Source: Lepas anatifera (lineage: Eukaryota > Arthropoda > Thecostraca > Lepadidae). From it: a stretch of DNA of 64,000 bases. The stretch's first letter is position 1. Each line of letters begins with the position of its first letter. The translations under genes were made by a program, and so were the position numbers. Of the stretch, positions 33,246-43,326 are shown one piece after another. The notes beneath the pieces were generated by a model. It was not told where the DNA came from. It ran no database searches and saw only the letters and a program-made list of their open reading frames with translations. The stretch is taken from contig JAOTON010001697.1 of NCBI GenBank assembly GCA_034440635.1, positions 248,001 through 312,000 of the forward strand, in the 5' to 3' direction.

Positions 33246-34270
33246 CCCGCGCCCCACCGGGGGTCCGGCGCCACCTTCGCCCCACCGGGGGGCCATCGAT
33301 GGCCCCCCTCTAACTCCGAAAATATGGGCGTTAGCGCAAATCTGCAAACTGCAATAGAAAGCTCGCGTGAATTCAGTAAGAAATTATATCGCATGTTTTA
33401 GTGCTCAGGTCAATGGTTTGACCTCCAGAGGTCAAATTAGGTCAAGATCGGCTATTTTCACTCAAATATGCAATGATTAAGCAAACTGGGCATAACTCTT
33501 ATGTCATTAGAGCTATTGAGGCCTGGTAAAGTACATTTGATAGCAAATTGCCAGTACTTTTTCCGCTATGTGGAACGTAAAGACCTCCCGCCAGTGGTTT
33601 GACCGCCAGAGGTCACCTCGTGACCTAATATGACCTGAGGTCACGAAAGGTCAAAAAGTGACCTTGTTGTATATCAAATGAAAGCCAGTGACAAGACAAA
33701 CACGATGGTGTTTGTTTCACCGCTCTAGCTCAATTAGGTCAAAAGTTATTGTCAAAATACTGTTTTTGACCTCTGGTGACCTTGGATGACCTTGGAAAAG
33801 TCAAAGGGCAAATATGACCCCTGGGATCCGTGAAATGGTGTCCAAAAACGTTGTTCTGAGCAGTCTGAGTATTTGCAATCATTTTTGTGGCTTTTATATT
33901 ATGAAATAGCTTTTCCCCATGCTTTTCCAATGGGAGAGGTCGCCTCGTGACCTGACCCCAGGGCACGAAATCGAAAAATCCCGGATATACACCTTGTAGA
34001 CCCTGGAGGGGTCATGAAGTGTAGGAAGTTTCAAATCGATCGACTTTGAAATGTAGCTCTTACAGAGCTCTAAAGGTGAAGTGAGGTGACCTTGGTTGAC
34101 CTCGTCTGGTGACCTGACCTTGGGTGACCCGGGGTAAAAAATTTCAGGGATGATGGGAAAATGATGCAGTGAGAGGTAGAGCCCTCAACCGCGGTGCTGC
34201 GCCTCGTCGTTTTTCTGCTATCCCGGAAAAACCTTAGGGGGGCCATCGATGGCCCCCGGTGGGGCGAGGG
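33246..34270. mobile_element. TTAA-target nonautonomous element, AGGTCA-rich, copy 2
   Basis: A 1025-bp element between TTAA at 33242-33245 and 34271-34274. Ends are CCCGCGCCCCACCGGGGG and CCCCCGGTGGGGCGAGGG, with CCATCGATGG and GC-rich blocks just inside each end. Nearly the same sequence as 8611-9599 but less eroded. By eye about 18-19 AGGTCA/TGACCT hexamers occur (about 0.5 expected), including AGGTCAAATTAGGTCA (direct repeat, 4-bp spacer). No transposase frame. It shares its right TTAA with the MITE that follows. Confidence 0.9.
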
Positions 34271-34274
34271 TTAA

Positions 34275-34553
34275 AGGGAATGTGGCACCTTCATAACGTG
34301 ATTTTAACTGAGATAGCTAAGTTGTAAAGCAAGTCGGAAAACACGGTACTCAATGTATCTTTTGCCCTGGAACTCAAAATTTCCGTTGAGAAAATCTAGA
34401 AACTACCGGAAATGTACCCCTCAAGGACAATGTCCAGGTGATTTCCTTTGATACAACAGCGTCCAACACCGGGTGGCAGTACCGGGTTTTCCGACTTGCT
34501 TTACAACTTGGCTATCTCAGTTAAAATCACGTTATGAAGGTGCCACATTCCCT
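34275..34553. mobile_element. TTAA MITE (AGGGAATGTGGCA family), copy 2, foldback
   Basis: A 279-bp near-palindrome between TTAA at 34271-34274 and 34554-34557. Inverted ends of about 70 bp begin AGGGAATGTGGCACCTTCAT and continue through AACGTGATTTTAACTGAGAT. A central ~140 bp is unpaired. Same family as 10651-11100. Confidence 0.92.
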
Positions 34554-34560
34554 TTAAGGC

Positions 34561-35334
34561 ATGGAGGATCTGACGCTGGATAAGTTTGTGGGCGCGCAGT
34601 CCCATCCCATGTTTGAAAGCCTGTCGGTTGACACGTCAATTTTGGCTGAGTGCCCGCCATGGGACGGTATCCCAGGTTACGATAGGCTGGAGGCCTTCAT
34701 ACGAAACCTGCAGTTGGCGAACAACCCAGCAGAGAGAGGGGCTAGGCTGATAAATTACTATATCGGCTGCCTTACTAAGAATGAGGAGAACCGACAGCAG
34801 TGGCGGATTTAGCCGGCAGGTTTGGGGACAAGCCAAAGTCGATGAGAAAAAACGTCACGCGGTGATAGCATACCACAAGTTAACTAAGCGGTAAGCTGTG
34901 GGGGTAAGCTGAAGTGTCGATAAGCAGAATAAAAAACGTCGCCGGGTCAAAGCTGTAGCCACAAGATGCTTGTTTTGCTATCCAGGGCTCAATTTTTGCT
35001 CTGAAGCTGGGTGGCTGTGTTTTAAGTGGAGAGTTCAAGCACCAAAACCTTGCTTGTAGGCTAAAAATGAGTCCGGGCAAAAAAAAGGTCGACAGCTTTG
35101 GGGAGGGGGTGCAACCATACCAACCAACCATAGTATTGCCCCTAGATTTTCTGTTTTGGGGGAATGTATTTCCCCCCAACCACCACTGGCCAACAGCACC
35201 TACTGCAAGTTGTAGAGCATTGTCACCAGCCGTTTCCCGACACTAGGAAATCAGTTCTGGCGTACACCTCTGGGCAGGTACCCTCCAGAAGGATGTTTAT
35301 ATGTAGCAATGAACTTTTGTTCCATATTGAATAG
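34561..35334 (+). pseudogene. Unrecognised foldback-element ORF interrupted by a hAT-like MITE
   Basis: An ATG frame starts seven bases beyond the palindrome centre TTAA. Codons 1-79 (34561-34797) are open and end with TKNEENRQ. The hAT-like MITE then begins and supplies a stop four codons on. After the MITE and one 8-bp duplication (from 35197) the same frame continues for 45 codons to TAG at 35332-35334, with HLLQVVEH and PDTRKSVLA near the join. So a frame of about 124 codons existed before the MITE arrived. The start may be artificial, since the palindrome centre truncates anything upstream. I do not recognise the protein; it is charged and soluble-looking, with no zinc finger or DDE motif. 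The minus-strand copy in the left arm has a frameshift. Confidence 0.7.
34798..35188 (+). mobile_element. hAT-like MITE (family B) in the right arm
   Basis: A 391-bp element with left end CAGTGGCGGATTTAGCCGGC and right end CCAACCACCACTG. Flanks ACCGACAG (34790-34797) and GCCAACAG (35189-35196) match at 6 of 8 positions. Sequence across the element aligns with the outer parts of 49274-51233 (shared AAGTCG, AAAACGTCACGC, TTGCTT and GGGGGAATG/GGGGGGCAAATAC segments). It interrupts the ORF above. Confidence 0.85.
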
Positions 35335-35831
35335 CGTGTATGTGTCTTGAAACTGTGTCTTTCTAGTCTAGGGATCAATAATAATGTTATAAAACAGTGT
35401 TTTGCCTGACCATACAAGGAAAAACAACCAGTTATTCGGATCAGGGTTGTGTACCTTAGAACACAATATGGTTCTATGTAAAACGAAGAACGTGAAGTAC
35501 CTAATTGTAGTGGAAATAAGTCGGAATGTCATGTAAACAATAGATAAAAGATAGTTCTTACAAAACATAGCCAAAAAGAGAAGAAAATATAAGACACACT
35601 ACGCTGTAGTCCCGTATTACGATGGAAATACCGAAATAGTTCGTGTTCAAGCGTTGCAGTCTCCATAGGGAGCTATGGGTAAAACTTTAAGCGATTTGCG
35701 CTGGGGTCAAATATTAATTTAAATGCCTGATTTTTTGCACAATTTCGTTTCAGGTCACACTCAACGGGAAAAAGAAAGGTAAACACCAACTTTTAAAACT
35801 TTGTTAATTTTGGGACACCCTACTGTGTCAT

Positions 35832-36149
35832 ACATGAGTCGATTGGGCCGTTCCCGTGGTTGGTACCGTCCTGAGGCTGCTCAAGTATCTAGTGTAGCTG
35901 GCTCTTCTCTATGGCATGTGTGTCATAGGGTGGACACCAGGAAGTCAGCGGGGCAACGATCTACCACTCACAGTTAAGCCGAAATCTTACTTATGTATTG
36001 TTACAAGTAAAAATACACCTGCCAGCAGGTTATCCGGAGCCACGCTTGAACTGGGTATATATTTGAGATCCACCCAGATAATTCGGGAGATGGCTATCTG
36101 GATTCAATTCTGCCTAAGCTGTCACATGCTTTTCCGGCGCCAGAGATGA
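35832..36149. other. Spacer, nothing recognised
   Basis: Unique flank of the foldback element; no feature recognised. Confidence 0.4.
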
Positions 36150-36800
36150 CAGGACCGGTGATATGTGGTAACTGTGGTACCTGTGGTACAATCGCGAAGA
36201 CAATACCGTCCTACGCCAGGTGTAGCTGTCACTGCGAAGGGTCACCGGATACAAATGCTTCACCGAGGCCTCTGCAGTCCGCGGAAACAAAGAGTACCGG
36301 CTTTTTATGAGCAGAAAACTACCGGCATGCTGTCCGTTAGGCAGCTGCCTTGTTTGTCTAGATTCGCGGGTATCGGCGGCGGCGTGGCCTTTTTAGATGA
36401 CAGCGGGCCCTGAACAAGCGGCGCCCGATGGCGCGCCCCAGTGAAGCCGCCCCTGACGGCCGGAATTCGCAGCCGTTTGATTTGTGTGATTATCAGCCGC
36501 AGTCGGGCCGGCCTGGGCCGCCAATAGCGGGCCTGTCACAGCGGCGTGATTTGTGACCGACCTCACCCTGCCCTTTATCTCCACTGCGTGGCCAACCAGC
36601 AGGCTGTGCAGGTAAATGTACACAGCAGTGTATTAGCGTGTCACCGCTGTCCTGCCAATGACACTGCGGTAGAACAGTGGCATTGTGTCACTGAATGAGA
36701 CCAATCACTGGCCAGCCAACTGAGTCAACCAAGGCCCTGCCGGCCGGCCTGTTTGGCCTTCCACTAAATCGACATAGGGAGGCCACAGGAGTGAGCCTCA
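36150..36800. other. GC-rich island 6
   Basis: GC/CpG-enriched stretch (GGGTATCGGCGGCGGCGTGG, CCGCAGTCGGGCCGGCCTGG) with short frames and no recognisable domain. A trinucleotide-like TGTGGTAACTGTGGTACCTG patch lies near 36160. Confidence 0.3.
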
Positions 36801-37826
36801 GCAGGTCAGGGTGAAACTTTTAAGTTTGAATGAGGATGGCAGGTGACTTTGTTTTTTTAGGCGAGCAACAAGCATTACTGAGCAGGAACCCTATTTTGTC
36901 GAAAATGAGTGAATTTTGAATGGCCAATTTACAGCCTAGGTGTACGGGTATATTCCATTTCCTGTGATTGCTAATACTACTCCATAATTTCATCCGATGT
37001 TGAGTTTACACTGACGTCTAAACTCGGTCACTAGTGGCGGCAGAGAGTCCGGATTTAAGGGGGGCGCCTCGGACTTCTCAACCCATTTCCTTCCTGTCAA
37101 CGCCAAAGGGTTAGTGTTAAAATCAATAATTAAAAAGGATCCTTTAAGGGCTCGGTGCCCTGGGGTCCCTGGTTCCTCTGCCTATGCCAGTCACGGGCCG
37201 TCCGTCATCTCGTGTGGGATACTCTCACATCAATCCATCGGGTCAGTACGCGATTTCGCCAGTTGGAAAGAAAGATTGCGAACTGCTTTCATAGCGACAT
37301 AAGTTAACTAACTTCCTTTTCAAGCCTTCGCTAAGGTTTTCCAGTATCCAGTACACCCAGTAAGTCATTCCAGCTGAGACTGTGCCGCCAGCGCGTCCGA
37401 AGTCGGTTCCCATATACAGAGCGTCGCCCTGGCAATAACCACAGATCCGGCCGTAACTAAAGACTGGGACCAGGTTCAACAGCCACCCTCACCGCTCACC
37501 CCGCAGATATGACACGCCGGCGGCTCCAAATCCTCCCCGGTGTGAGTACAGCTGGCGCGGTCACTGCTCTTCAATCTCACACACGTCAACTGTGCAAATG
37601 TACCATTGATTTAGGAACTATGGCTATCCATAACACTGACCAGTCTCGACTCTGGTATGGGAGGTCACTGCCAAAAATCTAAGCACGAGTCATTTTCTCA
37701 TTTAGTCTTGAATTCCTGTTTCCCCGTGCTCATTTACTGCTTACCGCGCAGTGTTAGAGGGGCGTCAATTGTGTCGCTCTCCCACATCGTTTTTCTCGTT
37801 GCGAGGTTCTGCCATCACAACTGATA
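36801..37826. other. Intergenic DNA, nothing recognised
   Basis: Mixed composition, modest GC near 37.4-37.6 kb. No gene or repeat recognised. Confidence 0.4.
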
Positions 37827-38080
37827 TCGGGACTGTTCTAGAACCTCTCTTAAAAAAGCTGAGAGCCTTTGGTACCAGATTATTTTTTAAAGTTTCTGAA
37901 AAGGAGATAAATCATGAGGCATAATGTAACAAGTAAGCCATCATTGTCGAAATTAGTGACAAGACAATAATAGCGCATTTGTTGCATTTCTTTCTGTACT
38001 TTATCCTGGACATTTCCTGACAAAACATCTGACACCAAAAGCTATCAGTTTTTTTCAAGAGAGGTTCTGGACCAGCCCCA
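37827..38080. mobile_element. Mariner-like MITE with TA target
   Basis: A 254-bp element between TA at 37825-37826 and 38081-38082. Imperfect inverted ends of about 50 bp: TCGGGACTGTTCTAGAACCT on the left, and TGGGGCTGGTCCAGAACCTC read inward from the right, both followed by TCTT, A-rich and TTTGGT words. A fragment with the same subterminal words (CCTCTCTTGAAAAACCGAG) lies at 56350-56385. TA target duplication is typical of Tc1/mariner MITEs. Confidence 0.7.
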
Positions 38081-38082
38081 TA

Positions 38083-38797
38083 ATCAGCTGGCAGGTGGAC
38101 GCATTGCGGTCACGTGTCACGCCTGTGCAGCAGCTGACTGCGCGGGGTGCGTCGTGAAGAGGGCCCGAACGAGCCGGGCATGACGACACACCAGCGCCCT
38201 TTTATGATCTCTCCACCGCTCCCCATTGTGGCGCGGGTATAAAACACACTGTAAAGCATGCCAACATCACCAATAAAACGGGATGGAAGCAATGAAATCA
38301 TTTTGACAGGATACCTGTCTGGTAACTTTGAGACCGTGATGGTTTTAGCGCGGCTCAATTGAGTTGAAATTGCACGCTGTAAAAGTGTGAATGGGGTGAA
38401 CTCTTCTTTAGAGCCTTGTGTGTTAAACAGGCCTCGTTATGGTTAACAAGGATAGCAGAACAAAGACCCAGCCAATTGGATGCCCCATAAACGCGTGTAG
38501 TGGAGGATGAAAGCGTGGAAGAGTGATGTGCTCTGATCCGGCGTCCATCCCACCACTCCACAATCTGAAGACTATTTGGAGCCCACCGCAGGCGGACGCA
38601 TTGAACTCTAGGCATTCCCTTCCCACGGACTTTATTGGGCCGCCATATAGAGCAGGAATCTGATTAATCACACCACGTCGTATCATTTCACTACGGGTCT
38701 ATAGCAATTACGGTCCGCTGAGGGCGGACTCGGGCGATTTTGTGGCAGGATAAGATTATCAGAATAAAACAAACATACTTGTAGAACGTTGGTTTGC
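38083..38797. other. Intergenic DNA, moderately GC-rich
   Basis: Contains a GC-rich patch (38.09-38.24 kb) and a TATAAAA word at 38238. Two overlapping minus-strand frames of 86-87 codons (38355-38686) show no recognisable domain. No gene called. Confidence 0.35.
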
Positions 38798-38801
38798 TTA
38801 A

Positions 38802-39049
38802 AGGGAATTTCGCACCTTCATAATGGGATTTGAACTGAGACAGTTATGTGGAAGAGCATGTCGAGAAACCACAGGATCGATACTTCATTTGTCCTAGAAC
38901 TTACCATTTGCGAAGAAAAGGGTTAAAATTCACCTGCTGTCAATCCCGTGCTTCCTGGTGGTCATGTGTTATGAGGTGGCCTTGGGAACGTGGCTTTACC
39001 TTCAAACCTCGCTGCTCGGACACAGTTGTCTTGCTTGGACCTCTTTAAA
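38802..39049 (+). mobile_element. TTAA MITE (AGGGAATGTGGCA family), degraded copy 3
   Basis: After TTAA at 38798-38801 the sequence AGGGAATTTCGCACCTTCAT and GGGATTTGAACTGAGACAGT aligns with the left ends of 10651 and 34275, and ATACTTCATTTGTCCTAGAA with the 10.7-kb copy. The right end is not clearly preserved; a TTTAA lies near 39045. Frames across it are incidental. Confidence 0.7.
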
Positions 39050-40539
39050 ACCTAGGCGCTAAAGGTGACTTTGGTATGAGCGACTTTAAACGCGCATAAC
39101 GTGATTCAACGACTAGTTCAAAACGCGAAAGATGTTCTTGATATATCAAGAAAATTCGTGGAAGTCGATATCACTGTGGGTCCTAATAATATAATATTTT
39201 ATCTCAAAGAAAACAGCGCTTCATTTGTATTCGTATTCATTTGTGGCGTAAATTAAGATGTCCAAACTGGCACAAAGCGTTACTAGGTCATGTCGACAGA
39301 CAGATATGAAGAATTTGTTGCCACCAGCAAATAAAAAATTGGCTGATGCATTAAACTGGAATTTTAAACCGTTTTCCAGCATAAATAAGCCATAATTCAT
39401 TATTTTCTATAAAAATGTCCCTAAGACCACTTATGTCTTGAATTGTACTAAGGTACCAAACTCCTTTTAAGAAAAGGGCGCACATGAAAGAGGCGGTACC
39501 GCTGTGCAGAAGGTGCCACTGGTGAGGGAGCTCAGGCCTCAGGTGGCCCCCGGGAGGTCTTCATGTGCCTTTCCAGTGGCATCTACTCACGCCACTGCGA
39601 AGGATACTGCGGCGGACACTGTTGAACTGCTCTGAACGATGGGCCGCTGAAAAGCTAGGAATCATTCCTCCGGTCCTCCCATCTATGGAGGGGGGTGCCC
39701 AATGAATCAGACAACGGACGAGATTAAGAGGTAGAAGCCCTCTCTGTTATACTGACCTCACAATCTCGTTTAAAAGAAAAAACTCGGTAGGTTATAAGAA
39801 AATAAGTGGCATCAGTTATGTAATGCAAAGAGTGTAAAGCCCTATTTTATGTTCAATGTCCTAACCATGGTGTCTGTAGACGTTTCTTCAGCTCTGGCAC
39901 CAAACCGATTTGGATGTCACGGGAATGTAAGTTATATGCACTGAGGACCAGCATCAATAAGCTCAGACGGCCGAAGGCAGCTAGCAGCGCAGTGAAATGA
40001 GAACCTTCCTCGAAAATCAGCCAACAGGGGCTCGGTGCTCGTTAGCCAGAAAGCTTCCTGAAGACTTTCTGGAGCGTAGTTAAAACTCAGAGGCGGACTT
40101 CCAGCTGGGAGCTTTGAGCCATCACTCTGGTGTCATTGTGGTTCGGCCAGTGCCCTGCCTGTGGTGCCAGGCGGGGCCGACTTCCGCACCGTCAGAGTTT
40201 CTGGAAGCCTCTGAGAGCGCAATTTTGCGGACAACTGACCGTACCCACATACCCATTTCCAATAACTTGTCCTGAGGACAATGGTGAAATGCACTTGAAG
40301 ACATTAAAATATCGTGATGCGTGTTGTCTTTATATGATTTCAGTTGTTCCAAATACATCTTCGGCGAACGAGGTCATATATTTGATTTTCTTCCCATTAG
40401 AACATTGTGATGCGTATTGTTTTAATAAGGTTTTGACTATTCAAAATATCTCTTTGACGAACGAGGCCATATATTGGAGTTTCTTCCCACCTCGCATTGG
40501 TATTGGTAACAGGGTAATCACCAGTATCAGCCGTGACGC
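39050..40539. other. Intergenic DNA, nothing recognised
   Basis: About 1.5 kb without a gene. A loose duplication is visible near 40.29-40.50 kb (ATCGTGATGCGTGTTGTCTT versus ATTGTGATGCGTATTGTTTT, then ACGAACGAGGTCATATATTT / ACGAACGAGGCCATATATTG), about 95 bp apart. Confidence 0.45.
40290..40490 (+). repeat. ~95-bp imperfect tandem duplication
   Basis: Two units beginning ATCGTGATGCGTGTTGTCTT (40311) and ATTGTGATGCGTATTGTTTT (40405) share CAAA-ATA, GACGAACGAGG and TTTCTTCCCA segments in order. Confidence 0.65.
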
Positions 40540-40990
40540 ACAAACACCGGATGAGCCGTCGTCACCTTGTTAGGGCGACGAGGGGTGGCGCCGCCCCCGC
40601 GGTTAGGGGCGGCGCCACCCTTCACGGTAACCAGGGGGCGCGCGGCGCCGGCCGCGCCGCCGATGGGCCCCACCTGACGCCGCCATCCCTACCTGCTACT
40701 CGGTGTAATCACTCCACCACCCGGGTAACCGGCTACGATGACATGTTTGCGCGGCTAACCACAGCTCTGGGCTTCCGTCGCCGCAGCGCCACCCCGCAGC
40801 TGCCCCTCCCCACCCGCTGCCTTGTTATCTTTACCGAGACGAGGCAAGCTTTTCGGCGGAGCGGCTGGATTAGCCGGATGCGCGAGCCGGACTACGCCAA
40901 ATTGCATGTCAATTTGTCTGGTGTTTGTTTTACAGTGTGGTGTGCGTTTGTCTTGATGGTGGAGACCAGGGGACTACGCGCTGCCTGAGG
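40540..40990. other. GC/CpG-rich island 7
   Basis: Strong GC and CpG (GGTGGCGCCGCCCCCGCGGT, GCGCGCGGCGCCGGCCGCGC). A 151-codon plus-strand frame (40533-40988) crosses it with no recognisable domain. Confidence 0.35.
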
Positions 40991-41269
40991 GTGCACCCGT
41001 GGTGGTTACCTAGGGTGCCGAAGTCGAGCAAAATGCTGCTGTAGGACTGGGAAATGTCTTTTTTCTGGGGCCTTTTGGAATCCAGCTTCTTGATTTATTT
41101 AATGTTGGAGGTGGGTGTTAGTCCCATCCAACAGAATAGGCTGCTGATTGTGTCAATTCTGCGTGATTGCTAATGTTTAATACACGTTGACTTGCTCGGC
41201 TTGTTACAGTGCAATAACATACTGCATGATTACGGAGGGCCACAAATGGCCGCGTGTATAATTCACCTG

Positions 41270-41820
41270 TTAATTGTGCGGTTGCGATTGTGTCGACGCA
41301 CCGCCAATCGAGCATGCACCGGCGGCCACGTTGCCGTCGACACTGACGCCACCAGCCACTCACCTGCCGTCGGCGGCGACGTCCAGTGGGAACGCGTCAA
41401 CACTATTCCACTGCTCATTAAAAAGGAAAAAAACGAGCTATTGTCTCTCAGTAATGCTCTACTCTCAGTAACTCTCCGCTGGTTGCGCAGACATGCTGTA
41501 AGCGCTGCTCTCGCCTGGCAGTCTCATCTTCCATGCAGACCCGGCCATGCATACAGGAGTGGCGATCAGCGCCGCCGGTGGCCGCCAACCGCTCCTGTCG
41601 GCATCGACAATCCGTCAGCGACGCCCGCATCGACCCCTGGCGACGCGTCGCCGGCGACGAGGCCGCCTGATGGGAAGAAGCACGCGCCGCAGCCGCCCCG
41701 CAATGTACCACTCACGGCGGCGGGTGCGTGCAAAAGAGGCACACTTGCGGGGAGCAGGGCCGTGTGAGTGTGACGTTACGGCGGCCCGTCACGCCACCAG
41801 CGGGTGGCTCCAGTAAATGA
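41270..41820. other. GC/CpG-rich island 8
   Basis: GC/CpG-rich stretch with repeated CGCCGGTGGCCGCC and GGCGACGCGTCGCCGGCGAC words. Overlapping frames of 80-190 codons on both strands without recognisable domains. About 220 bp downstream is a TATA-like box. Confidence 0.35.
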
Positions 41821-42033
41821 CAACTCTGTCAAGGGCGCGTCACTCCTATCCAGACATCCGCTTTTCTAGGAATGCATTAGCGACAGTTGAGCATTTGCGT
41901 CAGAGGGAGCAGAGTCTATAATGAGTGGGTGTTCTCACATACCCCCAGTCTGCGTTGTCGCTATAGGATAGAGGGGAGGAAGGAATAGCAAGCGAGCGTC
42001 TGTAACCAAGCCGCGTAACGCGAGTCACATCGC

Positions 42034-42063
42034 TATAAATATTGTTTGTGTTCAGTTTCAGTT
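42034..42063 (+). promoter_or_regulatory. Candidate TATA box plus initiator
   Basis: TATAAATA at 42034-42041 is followed by two overlapping TCAGTTT/TCAGTTG words at 42052 and 42058. TCAGTT fits the arthropod initiator consensus, and the spacing from TATA to the second A is 26 bp. No open frame or exon is recognised downstream, so a promoter is only a possibility. Confidence 0.2.
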
Positions 42064-43239
42064 GTCTTCACCAAACTTCCACGTTCAACTTTCGAAACTG
42101 TGAGGGAGTTGGGAAGTTTAAAAATCTGAGACCCGGACGAGGGAGCAGCACTCGAAAGCTCTGAGCCTTAGTTAGCTTTAAACCCCATAATATTAGCATC
42201 ATAACGCATTTCAACAAATTCAGAGTTGTAACACTAAGCAGTAGTGCCCGGCGGACAGACATGCCTCGTAGGGCTGAAATCCCGAGAGAATGTGTAAATA
42301 AATTTTCAGTGGATCCAGGAGAATTTTGCATACCATGCTGAATGATACGTCGTGCTATATTTCGTTTGTCGAATATCCCGGCAACTCTACACTTGACCAT
42401 AGTATTCTGCAGTTATTGCATTGATTCACAGGACCAAAGAAGAAAAATGGAACACCTAAATTTATTAGTCCAGCCTTGAATCTTCATTTCGGGTTTGAAG
42501 GAAACATGCTTGTTCTTGATACCTTGCTCAGCTCAAACTGATATCCTCAGGTTAATCCCCACCCTCTCACCAAAATATTACCCCATGAATAAAGTACACA
42601 TCGCCATCGAAAACCCTGGATCTGCCCTATGCTAGAGATGGTTCTCGTGACTCCCCTAGCCTTCTCTCCTTCCAACTCCGGCCAACTCCTTGCGCGATGT
42701 CCTTTGGCTCACCCGAACTCCTCCAAACTCTTCCAAACTGCTCCTTAAATTATTTTTTGTCCTCCCAAGCCAGGTATAATTTTTAAGAAGCAAAGTGTGG
42801 ATCCGTTTAAAGCCGGTAGAAGTTCAATCGTTACCGATGCTTAATTTTTTTGGTGTAGTAAAAAACAATTTGCGGTAAGAAACATGTACCTAGGGTGGCT
42901 TTTGATGGCGACTGAAGTAGTTTTGCATCTGCTGATGAAGCTGAAATGTGAACATTTTTATGAGGTATCCTCAAAGTTCAAGCAGGTGGATATTTCCGTC
43001 TTCTATAACGGAGACCACAACATTGAATGCAAGTCAGCAGGCGTATTACTGTGTCTGTTCCAACAGAGGTGTTTACCCCTTTGTTTTTCTGAAGAGGCTG
43101 GTAACAGATTGCGAACTAAAGTTCAGAATTTAGAACTTTAACACTACCCGTTGGAGCAATACGTAATAGGTGCTTAATTAGTTTTTAATTGCAGCTAAGT
43201 TAACATGGATTTTTTTAGTGATTGAGGTAAACAGGTACG
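42064..43239. other. Intergenic DNA, nothing recognised
   Basis: No gene or repeat recognised. An 85-codon frame at 42884-43141 has no recognisable domain. Confidence 0.4.
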
Positions 43240-43283
43240 GTGTATTATGCCTTATCTCCAGTTTACCATAATTTGATCTCTTT

Positions 43284-43287
<4 letters not shown>

Positions 43288-43324
<37 letters not shown>
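43288..43324. repeat. (CT)n microsatellite
   Basis: Pure CT dinucleotide run preceded by a T-rich stretch. Confidence 0.95.

Positions 43325-43326
<2 letters not shown>

Larger units (their letters stand above)
31983..35822. mobile_element. 3.84-kb foldback element, Mutator-like, with 9-bp target duplication
   Basis: Ends TAGGGTGTCCCAAAATTAAC and the exact reverse complement, flanked by perfect 9-bp duplications CTGTGTCAT at 31974-31982 and 35823-35831. The arms (31983-33245 and 34554-35822, about 1.26 kb each) are inverted copies, roughly 97% identical over the outer 250 bp by eye. Long terminal inverted repeats plus a 9-bp duplication fit Mutator-like elements; assignment is inference. A TA-target (mariner) reading is possible because the ends start with TA, but would leave the 9-bp match unexplained. 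Each arm carries a hAT-like MITE and an ORF remnant. The centre holds two TTAA elements. No transposase recognised. Confidence 0.9.
34554..35822 (-). repeat. Right arm of the foldback element
   Basis: Inverted copy of the left arm. From the centre outward it carries the ORF (34561 onward), the hAT-like MITE (34798-35188), the rest of the ORF, and about 480 bp of non-coding sequence to the terminus GGGACACCCTA. Confidence 0.92.

Noticed and set aside
31983..35822. Mariner-type interpretation (TA target) of the foldback element
   Set aside because: The ends do begin and finish with TA, but the adjacent perfect 9-bp repeat CTGTGTCAT would then be a coincidence.
38238..38244. TATAAAA as a promoter
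   Set aside because: No initiator at suitable distance and no downstream gene; a single TATA word is expected by chance.
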